The position numbers and the translations under genes were made by a program. 64,000 nucleotides of DNA from Bordetella holmesii ATCC 51541 (GTDB lineage: Bacteria > Pseudomonadota > Gammaproteobacteria > Burkholderiales > Burkholderiaceae_B), in assembly GCA_000612485.1 (NCBI GenBank), contig CP007494.1, positions 1,054,001 through 1,118,000 on the forward strand, given 5' to 3'. The notes beneath the pieces are model-generated. The model was not told where the DNA came from and ran no database searches. It saw only the letters and a program-made list of their open reading frames with translations. Every line of letters begins with the position of its first letter. The first letter of the stretch is position 1. Shown here piece after piece: positions 29,830 to 39,260 of the stretch.

Positions 29830-31242
29830 TTAAAGAAGCTTGCCGGGGTTCATGATGCCTGCCGGGTCGAGCAGGCGTTTGATCCCCGACATCAACCGCA
29901 ATTCCAACGGATCCTTGGTGTGCAGAAAGTGCTCGCGCTTGAGCTGTCCGATGCCATGCTCGGCACTGATACTGCCCCCATAGCGATGGACCTCGTCGAG
30001 CACCACGTCAGTGACACGACCACCGTCCTGCGCCGCCCACTCCTTAGGCGCTCCCGACGGACGCGACAGGTTGTAGTGCAGATTTCCGTCACCGAAGTGA
30101 CCAAAAATGTAAAGACGGATGCCGGGATCGAGCTCGCGCACACGTTGCTGGGCAGTTTGCATGAATTCCGGGATCCTCTCGATGGGCAGTGACACGTCAT
30201 GCTTGAGATGCGGCCCATCGGCGCGCTGCGCTTCGGAGATCTCTTCGCGCAACTTCCACAGCGCCTGCAATTGGGCCATCGACGCCGACACGGCAGCATC
30301 CAGGCACAAACCGTCCTCCAACGCCTGCCCGATCACCTTCTCGAGCATCGCGGTCAGCGCGGCTTCATCCTCGGTGTCGGCCAACTCCATCAACACATAG
30401 CCGGGATAGCGCTGCGCAAAGGGCTCTTGCACACCCTCGGCGTGGCGCAAGACGAGGTCCAGGCAATCGCCGGTGAAAAACTCATACGCCTGCAAGCGTG
30501 CGCCGCAGGCCTGAAACAGAAGCTCGTAGAGAGACAGTGCCTGCGCGGGCGACTCGACGGCAGCCAGCACCACGGTACGTACGTCGGTACGCGGGAACAA
30601 ACGCAGGGCCACCGCGGTGATCACGCCCAGCGTGCCCTCCGAACCGATCAGCAACTGCTTGAGGTCATAACCGGTATTGTCCTTGCGCAGCGTACGCAGG
30701 CCATGAAATATTTCGCCGGTAGGCAGCACCGCCTCCAAGCCGAGCACCAGTTCGCGCATCATGCCATAGCGCACGACATTGACGCCGCCGGCGTTGGTGG
30801 CGACATTGCCACCGATCTGGCTGGAATCCTCGGCTGCCAGGCTCAGGGGCAACAGACGGCCGGCTTGCTGCGCGGCGCGGCGCAGATTGCCAAGGATGCA
30901 GCCCGCCTCGGCCACCATGGTGTTGGCGGTGGTGTCGATGGACCGGATGGCATTCATACGGTCCAGGCTCAGCACCACGTTGGCCGGCGAGGCATCCGGT
31001 GTCGCAGCGCCGCACAGACCCGTGTTGCCGCCGCGTGGTACCACCGGCACTGCCGCCTCCTGACACATTGCAAGCGTGCGCGCGACCTCCTCGGTTGTAC
31101 GCGGCCGGACCACCGCTTGCGCCCGTCCCTTGTACAGGCCGCGCCAATCGGACAGCCAGGGGGCAATATCATCGGACCGGGTCAGGACCACATCGGGTCC
31201 CAAAGAAGTGGTCAGGCGTTCGGCAAAACTGTTCTGGCTCAT
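29830..31242 (-). CDS. FAD-linked D-2-hydroxyacid dehydrogenase (GlcD/D-lactate dehydrogenase family)
   Basis: The 470-residue flavoprotein has the PCMH-type FAD domain (VVRPRTTEEVARTL, VPRGGNTGLCG, QIGGNVATNAGG, GSEGTLGVIT) and the C-terminal FAD-oxidase domain with FGHFGDGNLHYN and closing SISAEHGIGQLKREH and DPAGIMNPGKLL. These are typical for D-lactate, D-2-hydroxyglutarate or glycolate dehydrogenases that pass electrons to a quinone or electron-transfer flavoprotein. The GntR regulator gene ends 3 bp upstream of its start, so the two form one transcription unit. Confidence 0.88.
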   Translation of the reverse strand: MSQNSFAERLTTSLGPDVVLTRSDDIAPWLSDWRGLYKGRAQAVVRPRTTEEVARTLAMCQEAAVPVVPRGGNTGLCGAATPDASPANVVLSLDRMNAIRSIDTTANTMVAEAGCILGNLRRAAQQAGRLLPLSLAAEDSSQIGGNVATNAGGVNVVRYGMMRELVLGLEAVLPTGEIFHGLRTLRKDNTGYDLKQLLIGSEGTLGVITAVALRLFPRTDVRTVVLAAVESPAQALSLYELLFQACGARLQAYEFFTGDCLDLVLRHAEGVQEPFAQRYPGYVLMELADTEDEAALTAMLEKVIGQALEDGLCLDAAVSASMAQLQALWKLREEISEAQRADGPHLKHDVSLPIERIPEFMQTAQQRVRELDPGIRLYIFGHFGDGNLHYNLSRPSGAPKEWAAQDGGRVTDVVLDEVHRYGGSISAEHGIGQLKREHFLHTKDPLELRLMSGIKRLLDPAGIMNPGKLL

Positions 31243-31245
31243 GGT

Positions 31246-31944
31246 TCAGGCTGTCAAAGAGAAGTCGAGTTGCAGGCGGACGGAGGCATTGCGCAGATGG
31301 AGCAAGGCGGCCTGGCGGGCGGCCTCGGCGTTGCCTGCGGCAATGGCCTGGAAGACGGCGATGTGCTCGCCATGCACCGCGCGCGGCAGGCCCTGCTGAC
31401 GCGCCGTATTGGCGCGCGCGGCGGAGACGGCCTGACGCAGTTGCAGATTGAGGTAATGCAATAGCCTTTGGTAGTGCTCGTTATGCGTGGCCCGGGCGAT
31501 GGCCAGATGAAACGCTACGTCGTGCTCGCTGCCCTGCACAGGATCCTCCAGGTGCAGCTCGAGAGCCGATAGCGCGCACTGCATGGCCTGCAGATCTGCG
31601 GCATCTCGGCGCTGGGCCGCCAGCGCCGCCGCGCCGGCTTCCAGGTCCATGCGCAGCTCGTAGACGGCACTCAGCGCGACGCGGTCCAGCCCGATTTCCA
31701 GCGGCAGCTCAAAGCCCTGCACGCGGGTCCGGGCAATCACCGTACAGCCCGACCCCTGCCGTGACCGCACCAGCCCCTGGCTGCGCAGGCGCTCGGTTGC
31801 CTCGCGAATGACCGCCGCGCTGACCCCATAGCGCTGCGCCAGCGCGCGCCCGGAGGGCAGTTTCTCTCCCACGGGGTAGTCGCCTCGCCCGATCTCGTCG
31901 GCCAGTTGGCAGGCTACCTGCTCGGTCAGCGTCTTCGTTTGCAT
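31246..31944 (-). CDS. GntR-family (FadR subfamily) transcriptional regulator
   Basis: The 232-residue protein has an N-terminal GntR winged HTH (about 5-70; GEKLPSGRALAQRYGVSAAVIREATERLRSQGLV) and a C-terminal all-helical FCD domain (about 88-220; ELRMDLEAGAAALAA, HDVAFHLAIARATHN, HGEHIAVFQAI), whose Asp/His residues bind a metal and carboxylic ligands. Its stop lies 3 bp upstream of the dehydrogenase start, so it probably senses that enzyme's hydroxyacid substrate. The regulated promoter would be in the gap to moeB. Confidence 0.88.
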   Translation of the reverse strand: MQTKTLTEQVACQLADEIGRGDYPVGEKLPSGRALAQRYGVSAAVIREATERLRSQGLVRSRQGSGCTVIARTRVQGFELPLEIGLDRVALSAVYELRMDLEAGAAALAAQRRDAADLQAMQCALSALELHLEDPVQGSEHDVAFHLAIARATHNEHYQRLLHYLNLQLRQAVSAARANTARQQGLPRAVHGEHIAVFQAIAAGNAEAARQAALLHLRNASVRLQLDFSLTA

Positions 31945-32017
31945 CGGCAGATTATATCCTCAAGAATTCAGGTTATCTGATAACTTTTGCCGGGCTGGGT
32001 GATGTAGAAAGGGCCAC

Positions 32018-32767
32018 TTACCGATGGCTGCAGACCGGGCACTCCGGATCGCGGGGCACATTGACGCTGTGCCATTGCATGTTACGCACGTCCAACTGCA
32101 ACAGACGCCCAGCCAGGCTCTGGCCCAAGCCGGCTGCCAGTTTCAGGGCCTCGGCTGCCTGCATGGCGCCGATGATGCCGACCAAAGGCGCCAGTACACC
32201 GGTGGTGGCGCAGGTGGTTTCTTCCACCTCATCCGACTCGGGAAACAGGCAGTGATAACAGGGCGCATCGTCGCGACGCAGATCATAGGTGCTGATCTGG
32301 CCGTCATACCGGATGGCTGCCCCCGACACCAGGGGCTTGCGATGCTGCACGCAGGCACGATTGATGGCGTGCCGGGTAGCGAAGTTGTCGCAACAATCCA
32401 GCACGATATCGGCGGCCGCGACGGCGTCGGCCAGGGTCTGGCCGTGCAGGCGCTCCACCCTTGCCCGGACCTCGACCTCGGGATTGAAGGTCGCCAGCAT
32501 ATCCCGGCCGGATTCGGCCTTGGGGCGGCCAAGACTGGCCGTGGTATGCAGAATTTGGCGCTGCAGATTGGATAACTCGACGATATCGTCGTCGACCAGC
32601 GTGATGTGGCCCACGCCAGCCGTGGTCAGATAAATCGCCGCGGGCGAGCCCAGCCCGCCCGCGCCGATGATCAGGACCTTTGCGGCCAGAAAGCTTTCCT
32701 GCCCTTCGATACCAAGATCGTCGAGCAGGATATGCCGGGCGTAACGCAGCAGCTGCTGATCGTTCAT
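32018..32767 (-). CDS. moeB: ThiF/MoeB-family adenylyltransferase
   Basis: The 249-residue E1-like protein adenylates the C-terminal glycine of a sulfur-carrier protein (MoaD or ThiS). It has the ATP motif VLIIGAGGLGSPAAIYL, then LVDDDIVELSNLQRQ and DCCDNFATRHAIN. Two zinc Cys pairs are visible (CYHC near 175 and CPVC at the C-terminus). It overlaps the ctpA stop by 4 bp, the conserved betaproteobacterial order. MoeB and ThiF cannot be separated with certainty on sequence alone. Confidence 0.88.
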   Translation of the reverse strand: MNDQQLLRYARHILLDDLGIEGQESFLAAKVLIIGAGGLGSPAAIYLTTAGVGHITLVDDDIVELSNLQRQILHTTASLGRPKAESGRDMLATFNPEVEVRARVERLHGQTLADAVAAADIVLDCCDNFATRHAINRACVQHRKPLVSGAAIRYDGQISTYDLRRDDAPCYHCLFPESDEVEETTCATTGVLAPLVGIIGAMQAAEALKLAAGLGQSLAGRLLQLDVRNMQWHSVNVPRDPECPVCSHR

Positions 32768-34215
32768 TTCTTGCCGGCGGGTTCGACTCCGGACGGCGTG
32801 ATCTTCAGGCGCTGGGTCGTGCCCGTCGCGTTGGGCTTGATGTCAGCCTTGGCCTGGGCACGGGCGGATCCCTTCTGGACCGGTTTGCCCTGCAACAGAT
32901 TGATGCCTTGCAGCAGCTGGAAGTCGTCCTTGCCGCCAAACTCGAACACCTTGCCTGCCGGCGAGTCCGGATTTTCGGTGGGATCGGACTTCACCTCAGC
33001 GTTCGGGCTCTGCTGGTTGGACAAATGGCGCTGCAGATCGGCTTCGCGTGGCAGGCGGAACAGATCGCCATCGGCCGTGTCGGCGACGACATAATCCGGC
33101 TCGATGCCCGTTGCCTGGATGGAGCGGCCGCTCGGCGTGAAATAGCGCGACGTGGTGAGCTTGACCGCCGTGGTTTCCGACAACGGCAGGATGACCTGCA
33201 CCGAGCCCTTGCCAAACGTTCGATTGCCCAACACCTTGGCGCGCTTGTGATCCTGCAAGGCGCCCGCCACGATCTCGGACGCCGACGCCGAACCGACGTT
33301 GACCAGCACGACCATGGGTACCGTCTTGGCCCAGGCCGGCAGGTCATTCAGGTAGTTGCCTTCGCCACGCGAGTACTCGGAAGGCGTAGCCAGGTACTTG
33401 TGGCGGGCATCCGGCGTGCGGCCGTCGGTGGACACCACCAGCGCGTCGGTCGGCAGGAACGCCCCCGCCACGCCGATGGCGCTGTTGAGCAGGCCGCCCG
33501 GGTCGTTGCGCAGGTCGAGCACCAGGCCCTTGGGTGCACCCTTGGCGCCGAGCTCATTGAGATGGCGGGCAAGATCCGGACCGGTTTTTTCCTGGAACTG
33601 TGCGATACGGACATAAGCTACGCCGTCATCGAGCATCTTGCTGCGTACGCTGCGCACCTTGATGATGTCGCGAACGATCTTGATCACGATCGGCTGCGGG
33701 CGATCCGCGCGCATGATGGTCAGCGCAATGGTCGACTTGGGCTTGCCGCGCATCAGCTTGACGGCGTCATTGAGCGACATGCCCTTGGTCGGCGTGTCAT
33801 CGATCTTGATGATGAGGTCGCCGGCCATGATGCCTGCACGTGCCGCAGGGGTATCTTCGATGGGCGAGATCACCTTGACGAAACCGTCTTCGGCGCCGAC
33901 CTCGATGCCCAGACCGCCAAACTCGCCCTGGGTGGCGGTTTGCATTTCGCGGAAGGCGTCAGCGTCCAGATAGGCCGAATGCGGGTCAAGGTTGGAGACC
34001 ATACCCGAGATCGCGTTGCTGATCAGGGTTTTGTCATCGACCTGTTCGACGTAGTTGTTCTTGATCGCGGCGAAGACGTTGGTCAACTGGCGCAATTCGT
34101 CCAGCGGCAAGGGACTGCCCCGCTGCGCGACCGCGGTCACGCCCACGCTCAGCAGTACGCCTGCCACGACACCCGTGGCGACCAGACCGAAACCGCGAAA
34201 CTTGCGAGTGCTCAT
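32764..34215 (-). CDS. ctpA: C-terminal processing peptidase, S41 family
   Basis: The 483-residue periplasmic protease has a signal/anchor helix (FGLVATGVVAGVLLSVGVTAVAQ, residues ~9-31 in the family sense), a PDZ domain (about 90-175; GEFGGLGIEVG, GIMAGDLIIKIDD) and the S41 domain with the serine in GSASASEIVAG and the lysine in FGKGSVQ. It trims cell-wall hydrolases and envelope proteins. I chose the ATG at 34215 (MSTRKFRG) over a GTG two codons upstream. It lies between envC and moeB. The C-terminal tail is Lys/Pro-rich. Confidence 0.95.
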   Translation of the reverse strand: MSTRKFRGFGLVATGVVAGVLLSVGVTAVAQRGSPLPLDELRQLTNVFAAIKNNYVEQVDDKTLISNAISGMVSNLDPHSAYLDADAFREMQTATQGEFGGLGIEVGAEDGFVKVISPIEDTPAARAGIMAGDLIIKIDDTPTKGMSLNDAVKLMRGKPKSTIALTIMRADRPQPIVIKIVRDIIKVRSVRSKMLDDGVAYVRIAQFQEKTGPDLARHLNELGAKGAPKGLVLDLRNDPGGLLNSAIGVAGAFLPTDALVVSTDGRTPDARHKYLATPSEYSRGEGNYLNDLPAWAKTVPMVVLVNVGSASASEIVAGALQDHKRAKVLGNRTFGKGSVQVILPLSETTAVKLTTSRYFTPSGRSIQATGIEPDYVVADTADGDLFRLPREADLQRHLSNQQSPNAEVKSDPTENPDSPAGKVFEFGGKDDFQLLQGINLLQGKPVQKGSARAQAKADIKPNATGTTQRLKITPSGVEPAGKK

Positions 34216-34242
34216 GCACACATCCTGATTTTGATGCCCGAT

Positions 34243-35832
34243 TTATTGAGCCAGCCACTGGGCTGGATCCACCGGGGCGCCACTGTGGCGAATTTCAAAG
34301 TATAGGCCCGATTCAACCTGACCACCGGTAGCCCCCACTGTAGCAATAGTATCGCCCGTTGCTACACGGTCGCCCACTCGCTTGAGCAGGCTTTGGTTAT
34401 AAGCGTAGACCGTAAGGTACTGCTGGCCGTGATCCACGATAATCAAATTGCCGAAGCCACGCAGCCATTCTGCGTAGACCACGGTACCGGGCGCAACGGA
34501 CTTAACCGCCGTCCCCTCCGGGGCACGAAAGACGATCCCGCGCCAGACACCACCATCAGGGCGACTGACCCCGAAGCGGCCCTGCACCTGCCCGCGCACC
34601 GGCGCCGGCAACCCCTTGCGCAACCCACCCCCGCCGCCCACCAGAGGACGCGCATCGTCATGCGTGGCCTGCGCGGTGCGCGCAACAGGAGCCTGGGGCT
34701 CGGTGGCGGGCTTTTCGACCTCTTGCCTTGAAGGTTGGACAGGCTTGGGGGCAACAGGTTCACGAGATTCGACAAGACGTGGGTGAGAACCCTCGGCGGG
34801 CTTCAGTCCCGCGCCTTCCGGATCGGCCACCACGGCGGCGCGACGCTCGCGCTGCTGCGCCGCTTCGGCCTGCTCGCGCACACGCGCAGCTTCCTGCGCG
34901 TCTTGGCTGCGGCGCGCGTCGGTTGCGGCCTGCCTGGCCTTGCGTGCGGCCTCCACGCGCCGGGTTTCCTCGGCTTTGCGGGCCGCCTCGGCTTTGCGCG
35001 CCTCTTCCGCTTTGCGCGCCTCTTCAGCCTTGCGAGCTTCTTCGGCGCGGCGCCGGGCCTCTTCCGCGCGTCGGCGAGCCTCTTCTTCGGCCTGCCGGGC
35101 GATGGCCGTGCCCAGGTCATCGATCAGGTGCGTCAGGCGCTGGTCGTCCCGACCCAGGCGGCTGGCCTCGGCACGCTGAGCCTCGATCTGCCCCTCTAAT
35201 TTCGCCAGCAAGGTCGCGCGCTCTTTCTGCTGCTGCACCAGCGCGGTTTTTTCGTTGGACGTCTCCGTCGTCAATTGCTGGAGGTCGGCACGCCGGGCGT
35301 CAGCGCGTTTTTGCAATGCCGCGAGCCGGTCAATATCCCGGCGTACCTCGGTGACGGCCTGGGTACGGGCCCGCGAGACGTACTCCAGATATCCGAGATT
35401 GCGGCCCAGCTCCTGCGGATCGCCGCCGGAGAGCAATTCCGTCCAGGGCGACAGGCCGCTGGTGTATTGCGCCTGCAACTGGCCGGCGAGCTGGGTGCGC
35501 CGTTGATGCAGGACCTCGGTCTGGCTGACGATCTGTTTTTCCAGAGAGGTCAGGTCGCCCTCGGCCAGTCGCGTGCTGTCGGCCAGCTCGCGCAGCCGCC
35601 GATTGATGGACGAAATCGCCGATTCAGATTGTTTGAGCGCATCGGCAGCCTCCTTGCGGGCCGCCTCGCGCTCGTCGAGGGTCTTCTGCAGAACATCGAT
35701 ACGGTTGCGCAGCGCGGCCTGCTGGCGTTCGGCTTCTGTCTGCCGGCTGGCCAGATCGCCCGATGCCGCCTGCGCCGCCTGCGGCAACCACGCCGCGACG
35801 GCCAAACCCAGCAAACCCGCTGCGAACCGCAT
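34243..35832 (-). CDS. envC: EnvC-type murein hydrolase activator
   Basis: The protein of about 529 residues starts MRFAAGLLGLAVAAWLPQAAQA (signal peptide), followed by a long coiled coil (~25-245). Next comes a low-complexity Ala-Glu-Lys/Arg repeat (repeating EEARKA units), a Pro-rich linker, and a C-terminal LytM/M23 domain. The zinc site is degenerate: the first His position reads GVWRGIVF and the H-x-H position reads LTVYAYNQ, as in EnvC proteins that activate amidases instead of cutting murein. I chose the ATG at 35832, 4 bp after the gpmA stop; the open frame is longer upstream. Confidence 0.9.
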   Translation of the reverse strand: MRFAAGLLGLAVAAWLPQAAQAASGDLASRQTEAERQQAALRNRIDVLQKTLDEREAARKEAADALKQSESAISSINRRLRELADSTRLAEGDLTSLEKQIVSQTEVLHQRRTQLAGQLQAQYTSGLSPWTELLSGGDPQELGRNLGYLEYVSRARTQAVTEVRRDIDRLAALQKRADARRADLQQLTTETSNEKTALVQQQKERATLLAKLEGQIEAQRAEASRLGRDDQRLTHLIDDLGTAIARQAEEEARRRAEEARRRAEEARKAEEARKAEEARKAEAARKAEETRRVEAARKARQAATDARRSQDAQEAARVREQAEAAQQRERRAAVVADPEGAGLKPAEGSHPRLVESREPVAPKPVQPSRQEVEKPATEPQAPVARTAQATHDDARPLVGGGGGLRKGLPAPVRGQVQGRFGVSRPDGGVWRGIVFRAPEGTAVKSVAPGTVVYAEWLRGFGNLIIVDHGQQYLTVYAYNQSLLKRVGDRVATGDTIATVGATGGQVESGLYFEIRHSGAPVDPAQWLAQ

Positions 35833-35836
35833 GCAA

Positions 35837-36589
35837 TCAGTCCTTCTTTGCCTTGCCCTGAGCGGCCACGGCGGCCATTGCCGCTTCGATCTCGGCCGCA
35901 TCACCCAGATAATAATGGCGAATCGGGCGCAGGTTCTCGTCCAGCTCGTAGACCAACGGCTGGCCGGTGGGGATGTTGATGCCGACGATGTCGTCGTCCG
36001 AGACGTTGTCCAGATGCTTGATCAGGGCACGCAGACTGTTGCCGTGGGCGGCGATCAGAACGCGACGGCCCGAACGAATGGCCGGCGCGATCGACTCGTT
36101 CCAGAAGGGCAGCACGCGAGCCACGGTGTCTTGCAGGCACTCGGTGGCGGGCAATTGCTCGGCGGCAATCTTGGCGTAGCGGCTGTCGAAGCGGGGATGG
36201 CGCGGGTCGTCCAGGTCCAGCGGCTCGGGCGCGATGGCATAGGCGCGGCGCCAGATGAGGACCTGTTCGTCGCCGAACTTGGCAGCGGTTTCGGCCTTGT
36301 TCAGGCCTTGTAGCTGACCGTAATGGCGCTCATTGAGGCGCCAGCTCACGCCCACCGGCGTATACATGGCGTCCATGGCATCCAAGGCGATCCACAGCGT
36401 ACGGATGGCGCGCTTGAGCACCGACGTGTAGGCGAGGTCGAACACATAGCCTTCACGCTTGAGCAGCTCACCGGCCTTGCGGGCCTGCTCCCGGCCCGTT
36501 TCGGTCAGGTCGACATCGGTCCAGCCGGTAAAGCGGTTTTCCAGATTCCACTGGCTTTCGCCGTGGCGCATAAGGACAAGTTTGTACAT
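35837..36589 (-). CDS. gpmA: 2,3-bisphosphoglycerate-dependent phosphoglycerate mutase
   Basis: The 250-residue glycolytic enzyme interconverts 3- and 2-phosphoglycerate. [12 protein letters not shown] carries the phospho-histidine (His9); further family motifs are [39 protein letters not shown] and [12 protein letters not shown] with the second His. It starts the gpmA-envC-ctpA-moeB order on the minus strand and diverges from the rhodanese gene. Confidence 0.97.
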   Translation of the reverse strand: MYKLVLMRHGESQWNLENRFTGWTDVDLTETGREQARKAGELLKREGYVFDLAYTSVLKRAIRTLWIALDAMDAMYTPVGVSWRLNERHYGQLQGLNKAETAAKFGDEQVLIWRRAYAIAPEPLDLDDPRHPRFDSRYAKIAAEQLPATECLQDTVARVLPFWNESIAPAIRSGRRVLIAAHGNSLRALIKHLDNVSDDDIVGINIPTGQPLVYELDENLRPIRHYYLGDAAEIEAAMAAVAAQGKAKKD

Positions 36590-36781
36590 GGTCAGAGGCG
36601 CAAATCGCGCAGGTTGGAGGTGAACAATAGGCTCATTTTATAATTGAGTGATTTTGCCTCAGGCTTAGCCCTCCCGGCGCGGTATGCTGCCGGTCCGTCG
36701 CCATCAGGCCCGAAAGCCACCCGGCCCGACGCCAAACGTCGAAAAACCGGGTGTCCAAGGCGCCGCACTTCAGGACGTCTC

Positions 36782-37204
36782 GTGGATTTTCTGCAATTTT
36801 TGCTCGATAAGAACAATATTTTCATCGTCGTCGTGGCGCTGGCCTCCGGCGCCATGCTTCTGGTCAGTGGTTTGCGCAAGGGCCGTGGCGGCTCGGCAGT
36901 CGATACCACCACGGCGATTCAGATGGTCAACCACCAAAACGCCGTCTGGGTGGACGTGCGGGCGGCCGAGCAGTTCCAGGCCGGCCACATCGCTCAAGCG
37001 CGCAGCGTGCCGGCCGATGACCTCGAAAAGAAAGCCGCCGCCTTGCCCAAGAACAAGCCGCTCATCCTGGTCTGCGAACAGGGCCGTACCTCGCCGCGCA
37101 TCGCCCAGCGCCTCAAGGCCCTGGGTCTGACCGACGTCAAGACACTCGACGGCGGCATGCGCGCCTGGTACGCCGCCAACCTGCCCGTCACCCAGAAAGG
37201 CTGA
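36782..37204 (+). CDS. membrane-anchored rhodanese-like sulfurtransferase
   Basis: The 140-residue protein starts at GTG 36782 (VDFLQFLLDKNN), preceded by AGGA; the open frame further upstream lacks a ribosome site. One TM helix (about 12-30) precedes a single rhodanese domain (VDVRAAEQFQAGHI, then LVCEQGRTSPRIAQ with the catalytic Cys98, and LDGGMRAWYAANLP). It begins the conserved rhodanese-grxC-secB-gpsA run. Its donor and acceptor are unknown. Confidence 0.88.
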   Translation: MDFLQFLLDKNNIFIVVVALASGAMLLVSGLRKGRGGSAVDTTTAIQMVNHQNAVWVDVRAAEQFQAGHIAQARSVPADDLEKKAAALPKNKPLILVCEQGRTSPRIAQRLKALGLTDVKTLDGGMRAWYAANLPVTQKG

Positions 37205-37262
37205 CACTGCGCCGCCTGTGATCCTCAGGCGGGTCCTAAATTGCTTTCGATTGAGGAAAACC

Positions 37263-37520
37263 ATGCAAAAAGTTGTTATGTATAGCAAGGATTACTGTCC
37301 CTACTGCGCCCGGGCAGAAGCTTTGCTGCGTCAACGCGGGGTCGCCGAGATCGAGAAAATCCAGATCGACCACGAGCCCGCCCAGCGCGACGTCATGATC
37401 GAACGCACGGGCCGCCGCACCGTCCCGCAGATTTTCATTGGCGACACCCACGTGGGCGGCTGCGATGATCTCCAGGCACTGGACCGCTCTGGCGGTCTGC
37501 TTCCCTTGTTAAACGGCTGA
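37263..37520 (+). CDS. grxC: glutaredoxin 3
   Basis: The 85-residue thiol-disulfide oxidoreductase has the active site CPYC at residues 12-15, the cis-Pro motif TVPQIFIG and the glutathione-binding [10 protein letters not shown] chose the ATG at 37263 ([12 protein letters not shown]); an earlier in-frame start adds 15 unlikely residues. It sits between the rhodanese gene and secB, the usual order in this group. Confidence 0.96.
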   Translation: MQKVVMYSKDYCPYCARAEALLRQRGVAEIEKIQIDHEPAQRDVMIERTGRRTVPQIFIGDTHVGGCDDLQALDRSGGLLPLLNG

Positions 37521-37578
37521 CGGCAACAACCGCCAACGGCTTTCCTCAAGTCCTACAACCCTAAAACCGGAATATCTC

Positions 37579-38106
37579 ATGGCCGATCAGGACCAAGACA
37601 CCCAGCAAGCCGGCTCCGAAGGGCCCGCCTTCAACCTCCAGCGCGTCTACCTGAAAGACCTGTCGCTGGAAATGCCGAACGCGCCGCACATTTTCCTGGA
37701 GCAGGAAGGCCCGGCTGTCGAAGTGAGCATCAATGTGGGCGGACAGCGCCTGGCGGAGACGGTATTCGAATCGACCGTCACCGTCACCGTCACCACCCGC
37801 GTCAACGACAAGGTGCTGTATCTGGTCGAAGGCACCCAGGCCGGTATCTTTGAACTGTCCAACATCCCGCCGGAACAGATGGACCCCATCCTGGGCATCG
37901 TCTGCCCGACCATGCTCTATCCCTACCTGCGCGCCAACGTGGCCGATGCCATCACCCGCAGCTCGCTGCCGGCACTGCACCTGACCGAAGTCAACTTCCA
38001 GGCGCTGTACGAACAGCGCCTGGCCGAAATGGCCCAGCAGCAGGAAGGCCAGGTCAATGGTGCCGAATCCGGCATCATCCTGCCGCCCAGCGCCACCCGT
38101 CAGTAA
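37579..38106 (+). CDS. secB: protein-export chaperone SecB
   Basis: The 175-residue cytosolic chaperone forms a tetramer that keeps precursors unfolded and hands them to SecA. It has [19 protein letters not shown], then the substrate and SecA-binding stretches [22 protein letters not shown] and [19 protein letters not shown]. An Asp/Gln-rich N-terminal extension and a flexible C-terminus are normal. gpsA follows after 12 bp. Confidence 0.97.
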   Translation: MADQDQDTQQAGSEGPAFNLQRVYLKDLSLEMPNAPHIFLEQEGPAVEVSINVGGQRLAETVFESTVTVTVTTRVNDKVLYLVEGTQAGIFELSNIPPEQMDPILGIVCPTMLYPYLRANVADAITRSSLPALHLTEVNFQALYEQRLAEMAQQQEGQVNGAESGIILPPSATRQ

Positions 38107-38118
38107 CCGCCTGACACC

Positions 38119-39195
38119 ATGGACCGTCACCCCTCTTCTGCCTTGCGCGCAGCCGTTCTAGGCGCGGGCAGTTGGGGCACGGCCCTGGCCGCGGCGGCAG
38201 CTCGCCGCCACCCCACACTGTTGTGGGCTCGCGACCCCGCCCAGGTGCAGCATCTGCAGACCCGGCGTGAAAACACCCGATATCTCCCCGACGTGGCGCT
38301 GCCGGCCACGTTGGCGTTTAGCGCGGAACTCGACCGCGCACTGGCCTTCCTGGGGCAGGATCCCGACCAGGCGCTCATCATCCTGGGCGTGCCCGTGGCC
38401 GGCATGAGCGGCATCATGACCGAGTTGGCCCAGCGCCTGCCGGCCCTGGGCATGGGCCGCACCCCCATCGTCTGGACCTGCAAAGGCTTCGAGACCGGCA
38501 CGGCGCGGCTGCCGCACGAGATCGCACGCCAGGCCGCCGCCGGCATGCCTGGATTGGCCTGCAGCGTGCTGTCCGGCCCCTCTTTTGCCCGCGAAGTCGC
38601 CCAGGGCCTGCCCGTTGCCCTCACCGTGGCCAGCGACGATGCACGCGTCACCCGCGCGGCCACGGCGGCCCTGCACGGCGGCGCCGTGCGTGTCTACGCC
38701 AGCCAGGATGTCGTGGGCGTGGAGGTGGGCGGTGCCCTGAAAAACGTCATTGCCGTGGCCTGCGGCATCTCCGACGGTCTGGCGTTGGGGACCAATGCCC
38801 GCGCCGCCCTCATCACCCGTGGCCTGGCCGAGATGGCCCGCTTTGGTGCCGCGCTCGGCGCGCGGGCCGAGACGTTCGCCGGCTTGACCGGCCTCGGCGA
38901 CCTCGTGCTGACGGCCACAGGCGAACTGTCCCGCAACCGCCGCGTGGGGCTGGACATCGGCGCCGGCCGCAAGCTGGCCGACATTCTGGCCAGCGGCGTG
39001 ACCGCCGAAGGCGTGCGTTGCGCGCGCGCAGCCCTGGACCGGGCGCGTTCGCTGGACGTCGAATTACCCATCACGCAAGCCGTGTGCGCTGTGCTGTTCG
39101 ACGGCGTAGCTCCCATGACTGCCGTGTCGGCCCTGCTGGCCCGCGAAGCGCGCCCGGAGAGTCCGGATCCTTCCCATAAAGAACCAAGCCCCTGA
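38119..39195 (+). CDS. gpsA: glycerol-3-phosphate dehydrogenase [NAD(P)+]
   Basis: The 358-residue enzyme makes sn-glycerol 3-phosphate for phospholipids. [10 protein letters not shown] near residue 15 is the NAD motif; [39 protein letters not shown] with the catalytic Lys, and [21 protein letters not shown] follow. It closes the rhodanese-grxC-secB-gpsA run. A C-terminal tail rich in Pro and Arg extends beyond the usual end but is not remarkable. Confidence 0.97.
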   Translation: MDRHPSSALRAAVLGAGSWGTALAAAAARRHPTLLWARDPAQVQHLQTRRENTRYLPDVALPATLAFSAELDRALAFLGQDPDQALIILGVPVAGMSGIMTELAQRLPALGMGRTPIVWTCKGFETGTARLPHEIARQAAAGMPGLACSVLSGPSFAREVAQGLPVALTVASDDARVTRAATAALHGGAVRVYASQDVVGVEVGGALKNVIAVACGISDGLALGTNARAALITRGLAEMARFGAALGARAETFAGLTGLGDLVLTATGELSRNRRVGLDIGAGRKLADILASGVTAEGVRCARAALDRARSLDVELPITQAVCAVLFDGVAPMTAVSALLAREARPESPDPSHKEPSP

Positions 39196-39260
39196 TACGG
39201 GGCGCCTCGCAATCCCCATCCACGCGCGTACACAACAAAAAACCCCGAGGAGAGCCTTCC

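Noticed and set aside
32680..34305. Plus-strand frame of 541 codons opposite ctpA
   Set aside because: Antisense of an intact protease gene; the composition is typical of a shadow frame and no domain is visible.
34980..35095. Repetitive GC-rich stretch considered as a CRISPR or minisatellite
   Set aside because: It is the codon-level Ala/Glu/Lys/Arg repeat of the EnvC coiled coil, without spacers or regular units of CRISPR size.
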